A program made the position numbers and the translations under genes. Below are positions 1 to 6,104 of a stretch of 6,513 nt of DNA, in pieces. Origin of the DNA: Acetobacteraceae bacterium (lineage in GTDB: Bacteria; Pseudomonadota; Alphaproteobacteria; Acetobacterales; Acetobacteraceae); the NCBI GenBank assembly GCA_003164305.1, contig PLSZ01000595.1:7410-13922 (forward strand), in the 5' to 3' direction. A model generated the notes under the pieces. It ran no database searches and had not been told where the DNA came from. It worked only from the letters and a program-made list of their open reading frames with translations. How positions within the stretch are numbered: the stretch's first letter is position 1; each line of letters starts with the position of its first letter.

Positions 1-1341
1 CGCGATCAGACATTCGCGAAAACTCAGGCGATCCTCACGATCGTGAACTGGCTATTCCTCGTCATCGCGATATCCATGGGCCTGTCGGTCCTGTTCCCCT
101 TCAGCCAGGAGGCGATGGTCTTTTGCGTCGCGGTCTCGCTCGTGATCGCGAGTTTGCTGATCGGTGTCGACGTCCTGATGATCCGCGCGACCTGGGCGCT
201 GCACGGCCTGGGCGCCTTGCGTTCCGTCGGGTCGAAGTTCGGAGGCGGTGTCAAACGCGCGTTTACCGCGGTTATGTACTTCGTCTCGCGAGTGGGTATC
301 TCGTACTCCGTCGCCAGATTGATCGCGATGCTGCTGATGAACTGGCTTTTCGCCCCGGACATCCTGGCGGAGATCCACAAGCAGAACCTGAGGGATAATG
401 CTCCGATCGTCATAATGGAACGGCAACGGGCAGAGGAGACCATCGCGAACCAGCGCGCCTTTGTCACCAGCGTGTCACACGGCCTGACTGGAGTCAGGAA
501 CGCGCTCCAGAGCATGCCGAATCTCGACCAAACCGCGGAAGAACCGGAACTGAAATCCGCTGTCGAAAAATTGTCCCGCCTGGAGACCGCCAAGGCCGCT
601 GAGGAGGAAAACGCGCTACGGTTCACGCGGATGTCCATCCACGAATTGAGGGGACTGCATGACAATACATCCGAGAGTGGGCTGAAGGGACCCGGAGATT
701 GGTACAAAGCCCGCCTTGAAGAAGCGAAACTTGCTTCTTCGCGAGCCGAGGAAATCGGCCGGCAAATAGACGCCAGTCGGCAGCAGGTCGTTCAGTTGCG
801 GGTCGCGAAGGCGAACGAGGATCGTGACGCCAGACAACGGGCCGATGCACAGCGGACTGACCTTGTGTCGCGAGAGGCCAGCACCGAAGCCAGCCTCAAC
901 GCGGCCCAGAAAAAACTTCTGGAACTGGAGGCCAGCAAGGAAGCGGCGATTTTAGCTGCCGTCAGGGACAGCGAGAACTATGCCACCGAAGATCAAGGTC
1001 CGCTCGCCCGCTTCGCCGCGCTCTATCGCCTCATGTTACAACCCTCGACCAAATGGGTACTTACGCTGTTCGAGTTCTTTATCATGGGACTGGAACTCAC
1101 CTCGATTCTGGCGAAAATGCTGATACTGATTCCGACGACTTACGCCGTGAATATCGCCGCGAACGATTTCCTCCAGGCGCCGATGATAGCCGTGGGCAAC
1201 GTGGAAAAGACGCGCGAGGACGTGGTTGTCGAAATCTGGAGCCATGCCGCCAAAGCGAACAGAGTACTCCATGCCGCGCGGCCGGCCCAACGCCGAACCA
1301 TCGACGTCGGAAGGCGCCGAAAACGGCGGGACGCGGCGTGA
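1..1341 (+). CDS. DUF4407-like membrane protein with long coiled coil (5'-partial)
   Basis: The reading frame is open from the first base to TGA at 1339-1341, giving 446 residues in the window. A GTG at 43 is an available start, but it has no clear ribosome binding site and lies at the edge of the first membrane segment, so the true start is probably left of the window. Numbering from base 1, hydrophobic segments lie at about 11-32, 38-56, 101-119 and 352-378. Between the third and fourth is a highly charged Glu/Lys/Arg/Ala-rich stretch (about 123-340) typical of a coiled coil. The tail is strongly basic. Two closely spaced N-terminal membrane segments, a third, a long helical region, and a 'LARFxALYRL' stretch leading into a last membrane segment match the layout I know for DUF4407 proteins. 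Their function is not established. The homology is by recognition only. The next gene, at 1405, probably shares the transcript. Confidence 0.72.
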   Translation, partial: RDQTFAKTQAILTIVNWLFLVIAISMGLSVLFPFSQEAMVFCVAVSLVIASLLIGVDVLMIRATWALHGLGALRSVGSKFGGGVKRAFTAVMYFVSRVGISYSVARLIAMLLMNWLFAPDILAEIHKQNLRDNAPIVIMERQRAEETIANQRAFVTSVSHGLTGVRNALQSMPNLDQTAEEPELKSAVEKLSRLETAKAAEEENALRFTRMSIHELRGLHDNTSESGLKGPGDWYKARLEEAKLASSRAEEIGRQIDASRQQVVQLRVAKANEDRDARQRADAQRTDLVSREASTEASLNAAQKKLLELEASKEAAILAAVRDSENYATEDQGPLARFAALYRLMLQPSTKWVLTLFEFFIMGLELTSILAKMLILIPTTYAVNIAANDFLQAPMIAVGNVEKTREDVVVEIWSHAAKANRVLHAARPAQRRTIDVGRRRKRRDAA

Positions 1342-1404
1342 CCCGGAACAATCAGCCGGTCCGTTGGCCGGCCCATGCAAGGATAGCAACCAAAGGAACA
1401 CCCA

Positions 1405-1809
1405 ATGTCCGTAAGAAAATCTCCCGCGAGTTCAGCCACTGCGAACACCAAAAAGCGGCGGTCTCGTTCCAACGTCCGGGCAGGGCCATTGGCGGGGACG
1501 GAGCAGTTGAGCTTCCCGGCCATCGCGCTGTCGGGTTTCCCGCGGGAACGTTTCGTTTTGTCCGTTAAGTTCACCACAGGGGACAATCCAAGGTTTGTCG
1601 TTAGCCAAGCATCGGCCAGGGCCGCGAGGCAGAAGCCTGAGTTCATCGGACCCGAACCCCGCGCTCACGCCAGTGGCTGGCATTCCTTTGGGCTGCCAAA
1701 CCACACCGCGCACGCGATCAGTGAAATCGCGGAGTTTGTCGCCTCGCTAACCAATGCCGGTCTCAGACTGGCGGACAGTTATGGCGGCTGGGGAACGGCG
1801 AAAACCTAA
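1405..1809 (+). CDS. Hypothetical protein, 134 aa, downstream of DUF4407-like gene
   Basis: I do not recognise this protein. ATG at 1405 is preceded by AGGAA at 1394-1398, six bases upstream, a good ribosome binding site. The stop is TAA at 1807-1809. It lies 63 bases after the DUF4407-like stop on the same strand, so one transcript is likely. The first 25 residues are Ser/Ala/Lys/Arg-rich and look disordered. The middle (about 33-65) could form beta strands (hydrophobic/polar alternation around 'RERFVLSVKF'). A candidate amphipathic helix follows at about 103-124 ('AISEIAEFVASLTNAGLRLA'), then a Gly-rich end with 'YGGWG'. There is no signal peptide or membrane segment, so it is probably cytoplasmic. 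It could be a small partner of the membrane protein; that is inference from position only. It converges on the solute-binding protein gene, with 67 bases between the two stops and no convincing terminator there. Confidence 0.55.
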   Translation: MSVRKSPASSATANTKKRRSRSNVRAGPLAGTEQLSFPAIALSGFPRERFVLSVKFTTGDNPRFVVSQASARAARQKPEFIGPEPRAHASGWHSFGLPNHTAHAISEIAEFVASLTNAGLRLADSYGGWGTAKT

Positions 1810-1876
1810 ACGGCCAACACCATCGGGGGGTGGAGGAGGATGATCGGACCGCTCGATGGGCGTCCAGGATGCGTAT

Positions 1877-3472
1877 TTATGCCCGCCGCCGCACATTCCA
1901 GAATTTCGGCACGCCCGCCAGCACGCCCTCCAGATCGGCGCGCCACGCGGCGGGCTGCAACGTCACGCCCGCCGGCACCAAGGGCACCGTCGCCACGCAT
2001 TCGCGCTGCAAGGCCGCGGCAAGCCGCCGCCGGTCTTCCATCGAGTCGGTCAGCATCCATTGCCCGCGCAATTCCTCATACCGCGGGCTGCTGTACCAGC
2101 CGGATTCCTCCGCCGCCGTGCCGCGCAGCCGCGAATTGACCAGCGGCGAGGCGACCGACAGACACGGCACGTTCAGCATGTGGATGTTCCAGCCCCCGGC
2201 CTCGGGCGGGTCTTTCTTGATCACCCGCTGCGTCATCGACGACCAATCGGTGCTCACATAATCCAGATTGATGCCGATGCGCTGCAACATGTCGGCCAGC
2301 ACCTCGTTCGCCGCGCGCACGTTGGGATAATCGGCGGGCGAAATCTGCACGATCTTTTCGCCGCCATATCCCGCGGCCTTCAACGCCGCCCGCGCCTCCG
2401 CGTCACTGTAACGCGGCCGGATCGTGTCTAACCCGGCGTCCGTGGCGTCGGGCATGCCCGGCGGATAAAACCCGGCGCCGGGCCGCATCAACGCCGGATC
2501 GCCGCCGCCAACCGCGTTGACAAAATCCTCCTGATTGAGTGCCCGGAGAATGACCTGCCGCATCTCCACCCGATTGAACGGCGGTTGCAGATGGTTGAAC
2601 CGCACCATGATGTAATTGCCCTCGGTCTCCAGTACCTCACCTCGAAGGTTCGGATCGCGGCGGATCACCGGCAACAAATCCTGGGAGGCGAATTCCCACC
2701 AGTCCTGCTCACCCGTTTGCAACGCGGCGAGGGCGATGCCCTGATCCGGCATGGTGGTCCACTCGACTCGTTCGAAATGCACGATTTTCGGCCCGGCGCC
2801 GCGATCGGGCGCGCCGTTCGGCCGCGGCACATAGCCCTCGAAACGAGCGTAGACGTTACGCACGCCTTGCAGCCGCTCGGCGGCGACGTAACGAAATGGC
2901 CCGCTGCCGACGATCTCCGGGACTTGTTTAAACGCATCGGTCAGCGCCAGCCGCTCGGGCATGATGGCGGGCATGAAGGCGCCGGGCTTGCCCAGTGCCT
3001 CGGGGAGTTTTGGGAAGGGCGTTTTGAAGCGAAACAGGATCGTGCGGTCGTCCGCCGCGGATATCTCATCGCTGATGCGTAACAACTCCGCGCCGAGCAC
3101 ATCGCGCCGGCCCCAGCGGCGGATGCTGGCGGCGCAGTCTTTCGCCAACACCGGCTCCCCATCGTGGAACCGCAATCCGTCGCGCAGCCGGATCCGCCAG
3201 GTTTTGCCGCCGTCCTCGACCGTGTGGCCCTCGGCCATCTGCGGCTGCGCGCGGAAGGCGCCGTCGGTGCCGTAAAGCTGATCGAACACCAGGCCGCCGT
3301 GGTTCCGGGTGACGTTGGTCATGCTGTAATGCGGGTCGAGCGTGACCAGATCGACCTGCGGCATGAATTTCAGCACACGCTCCCGCTCGCTCGCGGCAAT
3401 CGCGGGGGCGGCCAACGAAGCGCCGAACGCGGCGCCGCCCCTCAGCAGGCCGCGGCGTCCAAATCGAGTCAT
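1877..3472 (-). CDS. ABC transporter solute-binding protein, family 5 (peptide/nickel type), Tat-type leader
   Basis: A periplasmic binding protein of the DppA/OppA/NikA class (SBP_bac_5), 531 residues, the usual length for the family. It captures a ligand, often a peptide, and hands it to an ABC importer. The start at 3472 is chosen for three reasons: a strong ribosome binding site lies just upstream; the protein then opens with a leader (Arg6-Arg7, hydrophobic 8-26, cleavage likely after 'AIA' near residue 26); and an ATG further upstream, at 3568, would put 32 unlikely residues before the leader. The twin arginine followed by 'GLLRG' fits Tat export. Residues about 47-120 carry the family's 'LDPHYS', 'LYGTDG', 'QPQMAEGHTVEDGGKTWRIR' and 'LRDGLRFHDGEPV' hallmarks. 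'NRVEMRQVILRALNQEDFV' later is also typical. No permease or ATPase gene is adjacent, so the ligand and partner are unknown. Confidence 0.95.
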   Translation of the reverse strand: MTRFGRRGLLRGGAAFGASLAAPAIAASERERVLKFMPQVDLVTLDPHYSMTNVTRNHGGLVFDQLYGTDGAFRAQPQMAEGHTVEDGGKTWRIRLRDGLRFHDGEPVLAKDCAASIRRWGRRDVLGAELLRISDEISAADDRTILFRFKTPFPKLPEALGKPGAFMPAIMPERLALTDAFKQVPEIVGSGPFRYVAAERLQGVRNVYARFEGYVPRPNGAPDRGAGPKIVHFERVEWTTMPDQGIALAALQTGEQDWWEFASQDLLPVIRRDPNLRGEVLETEGNYIMVRFNHLQPPFNRVEMRQVILRALNQEDFVNAVGGGDPALMRPGAGFYPPGMPDATDAGLDTIRPRYSDAEARAALKAAGYGGEKIVQISPADYPNVRAANEVLADMLQRIGINLDYVSTDWSSMTQRVIKKDPPEAGGWNIHMLNVPCLSVASPLVNSRLRGTAAEESGWYSSPRYEELRGQWMLTDSMEDRRRLAAALQRECVATVPLVPAGVTLQPAAWRADLEGVLAGVPKFWNVRRRA

Positions 3473-3480
3473 ACGACGTT

Positions 3481-3487
3481 CCCTTCC
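3481..3487 (-). promoter_or_regulatory. Ribosome binding site that decides the solute-binding protein start
   Basis: On the minus strand GGAAGGG lies eight bases before the ATG at 3472. It matches the anti-Shine-Dalgarno sequence well at normal spacing. It supports this start over the in-frame ATG at 3568, which lies inside the predicted -10 box and so would sit upstream of the transcript. Confidence 0.7.
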
Positions 3488-3565
3488 AATCGCTGCCCAA
3501 CAGCCGCGCGGGTGACCGGCCGGCCACACCGCGCGTTCGTGCCGCGGTTCGCCGCGGTCCGCCGC

Positions 3566-3594
3566 CATCTACGGGCGAATCCCATCCGTCTCAA
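3566..3594 (-). promoter_or_regulatory. Predicted sigma70-type promoter of the solute-binding protein gene
   Basis: Reading the minus strand, TTGAGA (3594-3589, five of six to TTGACA) is followed after exactly 17 bases by TAGATG (3571-3566, three of six to TATAAT). The transcript would begin near 3559, leaving a leader of roughly 85-90 bases before the ATG at 3472. The -35 and the spacing are good and the -10 is weak. No operator-like dyad was evident nearby. This is a by-eye prediction. Confidence 0.4.
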
Positions 3595-3669
3595 CCGGAC
3601 CGTTCCTCGTTACCCTTGAAGCGCGGAACGGTGGTATGCGCACGGGCGCATCCTTTGGGGGGGAAAACG

Positions 3670-4110
3670 GTGGAGGAATTACACCTGATCTTCGATCCGT
3701 TGCCGAACGAGGCACTGGACCGGTTCGTCTCCGACAACGTGATCAACGTCAATCTGGCGAAAACCGGCATCAGCACCTGGCATCCGGTTGGCTATTTTCT
3801 GAAGAACGATCACGGCGAATGGTTGGGCGGCCTCACCGGCCTGATCTGGGGCGGCTGGCTGCACGTGAAAATTCTTTGGGTCTCGGAGCCGTTGCGTGGC
3901 CGTGGCCAGGGCACACGACTGATGGACGCCGCCGAAACGCTGGCCATGCAACGCGGCGCCACGAAGGCGACGCTGGAGACCCATTCCTATCAGGCCCCCG
4001 AATTCTACAAGAAGCGCGGCTACGTGGTGTTCGGTCAGCTTGACGGCTATCCGCCCGGCCACGTGAAGTTCTTCATGCGGAAGGACCTTGCCGCGTGGGC
4101 ACCAGGATAA
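3670..4110 (+). CDS. GNAT-family N-acetyltransferase
   Basis: A 146-residue cytoplasmic acetyl-CoA-dependent acetyltransferase of the GNAT fold. The substrate is not predictable. Motif A is seen as 'LWVSEPLRGRGQGTRLMDAA' (about 69-88), with the RGRGQG loop (76-81) that binds the pyrophosphate of CoA. Motif B follows as 'THSYQAPEFYKKRGYVVFGQ' (about 104-123), with the typical Tyr. The end, 'YPPGHVKFFMRKDL', is common in the 'GGLTG...W' subgroup of small GNATs, whose members normally begin just before an 'I/LxFDP' strand. That favours the GTG at 3670, which has a G-rich tract (3657-3663) six bases upstream. An in-frame TTG at 3616 and a GTG at 3631 would add 18 or 13 residues that lack family character. 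It diverges from the solute-binding protein gene across about 200 bases. No clear promoter was found. The product is secure; the start is less so. Confidence 0.9.
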   Translation: MEELHLIFDPLPNEALDRFVSDNVINVNLAKTGISTWHPVGYFLKNDHGEWLGGLTGLIWGGWLHVKILWVSEPLRGRGQGTRLMDAAETLAMQRGATKATLETHSYQAPEFYKKRGYVVFGQLDGYPPGHVKFFMRKDLAAWAPG

Positions 4111-4122
4111 GGCACCTCGCCC

Positions 4123-4228
4123 CGTCATCCTCGGGCTCGATCCGAGGATCTCTCGACGCGCAAAGGAGGCCGGAAGGCGGACCAGGTGTTTGGGTCGGCC
4201 GATCCTCGGGTCGAGCCCGAGGATGACG
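4123..4228. repeat. Long palindromic intergenic repeat made of two hairpins
   Basis: The arms 4123-4150 and 4201-4228 are inverted copies matching at 27 of 28 positions, separated by 50 bases. Each arm is also a hairpin. The left is ATCCTCGG (4127-4134) / CCGAGGAT (4142-4149) with a 7-base loop. The right is ATCCTCGGG (4202-4210) / CCCGAGGAT (4216-4224) with a 5-base loop. From memory, elements with this 'GTCATCCTCGGG...' core are dispersed in many copies between genes in alphaproteobacteria and give 'VILGLDPRI'-like shadow translations. Here it lies just after the GNAT stop and before carA. It may stabilise or terminate the GNAT message, but there is no U-tract directly after the right hairpin (five T at 4241-4245 come 16 bases later). 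Confidence 0.85.
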
Positions 4229-4324
4229 TTAGGGGAAAGGTTTTTCTGCCTACAACGGCCTTACTCCGCTGAGACCGCCTGACGACCCAATCGGATTTCT
4301 TTTCCGCCATGTTCGCAAGAGCGG

Positions 4325-4353
4325 TTGGCGCCGGAAGTAATTTCCGCTACCGT
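4325..4353 (+). promoter_or_regulatory. Predicted carA promoter placing transcription start at the ATG (leaderless)
   Basis: TTGGCG (4325-4330) is followed after exactly 17 bases by TACCGT (4348-4353), preceded by GC to give GCTA. A GCTA-type -10 with a TTGnC -35 resembles the housekeeping promoter consensus known from Caulobacter. Seven bases after the -10 is 4361, the A of the carA ATG. No Shine-Dalgarno sequence lies before that ATG, which fits a leaderless message. This reading makes the in-frame TTG at 4325 a -35 box rather than a start codon. Predicted by eye. Confidence 0.5.
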
Positions 4354-4360
4354 CTCCGCC

Positions 4361-5710
4361 ATGCCATCCATTGACGAGATCATCGACCGACTGGGCGGTC
4401 CCGACGCCGCCGCCCGCCTGACCGGCGTGTCCACGGAAGCCGTGCGCAAATGGCGTCAGGCCGGCGCTGTCCCGTCCCGTCATTGGGCCGCCGTCAGCAC
4501 CGCCACGGGTCTGCCGATGGACGAATTACGCGGCGAAACCCCCGCCGCCAACGCCGATATCCCGCCCGGAGCCAACGCCGCCCTCGTCCTCGCCGATGGC
4601 GCCGTGTTCTGGGGCCGCGGCTTCGGCGCCCATACCGGTTCCCCCACGCCGGTCGGAGAGGTCTGCTTCAACACCGGCATGACCGGCTATCAGGAGACGC
4701 TGACCGACCCGTCCTACGCCGGCCAGATCATCACCTTCACTTTCCCCCATATCGGCAACGTCGGCACCAATCTGCAGGACATCGAGGCAACCTCGATCGC
4801 CGCGCGTGGCCTCGTGGTGAAGCAGGACGTCACCGAACCGTCCAACTGGAGATCGACTCAACACCTCGACGCCTGGCTCCGCGCCCGCGGCATCGCCGGC
4901 GTCTGCGGCGTGGACACTCGCGCCTTGACCATCCGCATCCGCGACGGCGGCCCGCCCACCGGCGTGCTGGCCTTCCCCGCCGACGGCCGCTTCGACCTGC
5001 CGGCGTTGCGCGCCCAGGCCGAGGCATGGCCGGGCCTGGAGGGGATGGATCTCGCCAAAGACGTCACCTGTCTCCAATCCTACGACTGGGACGAGTCATC
5101 CTGGGCCTGGCCCGAGGGGTTCAGCCGCCAGACCGACCCGAAGCGCCACGTGGTCGCGGTCGATTACGGCGCCAAGCGCAACATCCTGCGCTGCCTCGCC
5201 GCCGCCGGGTGCCGGGTGACCGTGGTCCCCGCGACCGCGACGGCCGAGGACATTCTGCGCCATCAGCCCGACGGCGTGTTTTTGTCGAACGGCCCCGGAG
5301 ATCCGGCCGCGACGGGGGTATACGCGGTACCCGCGATCCAGGGCGTGCTGGCGAAGGGCGTTCCGGTGTTCGGGATTTGCCTCGGCCATCAGTTGCTGGC
5401 GCTGGCTCTGGGCGCGAAGACCTACAAGCTCGACCGCGGCCACCGCGGCGCCAATCAACCGGTCAGGGATCTGGTCACCGGCAAGGTCGAGATCACTTCG
5501 CAGAACCACGGTTTCGCTGTCGATCTGAACACGTTGCCGGCATCGGTCACGCCGTCGCACGTGTCGCTGTTCGACGGCACCAACGAGGGCCTTGCCTGCA
5601 CCGACCGCCCGGCGTTCAGCGTGCAGTATCACCCCGAGGCGAGCCCAGGACCGACCGACAGTCATTATTTGTTCGAACGGTTTGTCGAGATGATCGACCG
5701 GCGGGCGTGA
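4361..5710 (+). CDS. carA: Carbamoyl-phosphate synthase small (glutaminase) subunit with N-terminal HTH extension
   Basis: Hydrolyses glutamine and passes ammonia to CarB, which makes carbamoyl phosphate for arginine and pyrimidine synthesis in the cytoplasm. 449 residues from ATG 4361, against about 380 for E. coli CarA. The surplus is at the front. Residues 1-58 form a small HTH-like domain ('[20 protein letters not shown]', then '[21 protein letters not shown]'), resembling Cro/YdaS-type domains. A Pro/Ala linker (59-73) follows. CarA proper starts near 74 ('[16 protein letters not shown]'), with '[20 protein letters not shown]', '[15 protein letters not shown]' and '[14 protein letters not shown]'. 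The class I amidotransferase domain has 'LSNGPGDP' (308-315), the nucleophile Cys340 in 'GICLGHQ', 'SQNHGFAVD', and His424/Glu426 in 'YHPEASPGP'. All catalytic residues are present, so it should be active. An in-frame TTG at 4325 would add 12 residues but is more likely part of the promoter. The next gene starts one base after the stop; carB is not in the window. Confidence 0.97.
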   Translation: MPSIDEIIDRLGGPDAAARLTGVSTEAVRKWRQAGAVPSRHWAAVSTATGLPMDELRGETPAANADIPPGANAALVLADGAVFWGRGFGAHTGSPTPVGEVCFNTGMTGYQETLTDPSYAGQIITFTFPHIGNVGTNLQDIEATSIAARGLVVKQDVTEPSNWRSTQHLDAWLRARGIAGVCGVDTRALTIRIRDGGPPTGVLAFPADGRFDLPALRAQAEAWPGLEGMDLAKDVTCLQSYDWDESSWAWPEGFSRQTDPKRHVVAVDYGAKRNILRCLAAAGCRVTVVPATATAEDILRHQPDGVFLSNGPGDPAATGVYAVPAIQGVLAKGVPVFGICLGHQLLALALGAKTYKLDRGHRGANQPVRDLVTGKVEITSQNHGFAVDLNTLPASVTPSHVSLFDGTNEGLACTDRPAFSVQYHPEASPGPTDSHYLFERFVEMIDRRA

Positions 5711-5711
5711 G

Positions 5712-6104
5712 ATGGACGCGACGGCTCTGCTGCTGACCATCGCGTTCCGGCATCGGATCAACGAGCCGAACATCGAGATGGGGTTTGAGACGTTTGTCGC
5801 TCTGATCCGCGAACACCGTCACGGCCCGACTCGAGCGCGCCATCTTGTGCCGCACGATAACGATAGCGATAACCCGTTCCGGCCCGACCACGATTACGCG
5901 GCCGACGTTACCTTCGATGCCTTCCGCGCCGCGGTCGCCGCGTGCCTCCGCGATGGCCTGATCCGCGAGCCGATCCGCCTGCCCGAAGGCGCGTTGCAAT
6001 GCCATTGGCGTCTGGAATTGACGTCGAACGGGGTGTCGATGGCTCGAGCCTTGCTCCAATCGGGCGAATATAAGCGGAGTGTGCAAGAATGTCGCACACT
6101 CTGA
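5712..6104 (+). CDS. Hypothetical protein, 130 aa, coupled to carA; winged-helix-like C-terminal half
   Basis: I do not recognise a named family. ATG 5712 follows the carA TGA (5708-5710) by a single base, so translation is probably coupled to carA; the ribosome binding site (G-rich, near 5699-5705) is weak. It is acidic in the middle ('HDNDSDNPFRPDHD', about 48-61), partly encoded by a short ACGATA/GCGATA repetition. Residues about 68-117 read as a helix ('FDAFRAAVAACLRDGLI'), a possible beta hairpin ('REPIRLPEGALQCHWRLELT'), then 'SNGVSMARALLQ'. That order, especially 'GLI...LELTSNG', resembles the recognition-helix/wing part of winged-helix regulators such as MarR, but no full domain can be assigned. 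There is no signal peptide or membrane segment. Its place behind an HTH-fused carA hints at a role tied to carbamoyl phosphate metabolism; this is inference. Confidence 0.65.
   Translation: MDATALLLTIAFRHRINEPNIEMGFETFVALIREHRHGPTRARHLVPHDNDSDNPFRPDHDYAADVTFDAFRAAVAACLRDGLIREPIRLPEGALQCHWRLELTSNGVSMARALLQSGEYKRSVQECRTL

Noticed and set aside
24..707. A 227-residue minus-strand frame opposite the DUF4407-like gene
   Set aside because: Ser/Arg-rich antisense shadow without domain character; the plus frame has a coherent membrane and coiled-coil layout.
1355..1372. Hairpin GCCGG/CCGGC between the first two genes
   Set aside because: Only five base pairs with an eight-base loop and no T tract; expected by chance in GC-rich DNA.
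4202..4245. Right-hand repeat hairpin plus five T as a terminator of the GNAT gene
   Set aside because: The T run begins 16 bases after the stem; the hairpin is better explained as part of a dispersed repeat.
4088..4282. A 64-residue plus-strand frame over the intergenic repeat
   Set aside because: Its translation is the palindromic repeat itself ('VILGLDPRIS', 'ILGSSPRMT'), a well-known source of false small proteins; it has no ribosome binding site and overlaps the GNAT end.
4450..5736. A 428-residue plus-strand frame inside carA
   Set aside because: Extremely Arg/Pro-rich shadow in another frame of a GC-rich gene; carA in its own frame shows every catalytic motif.
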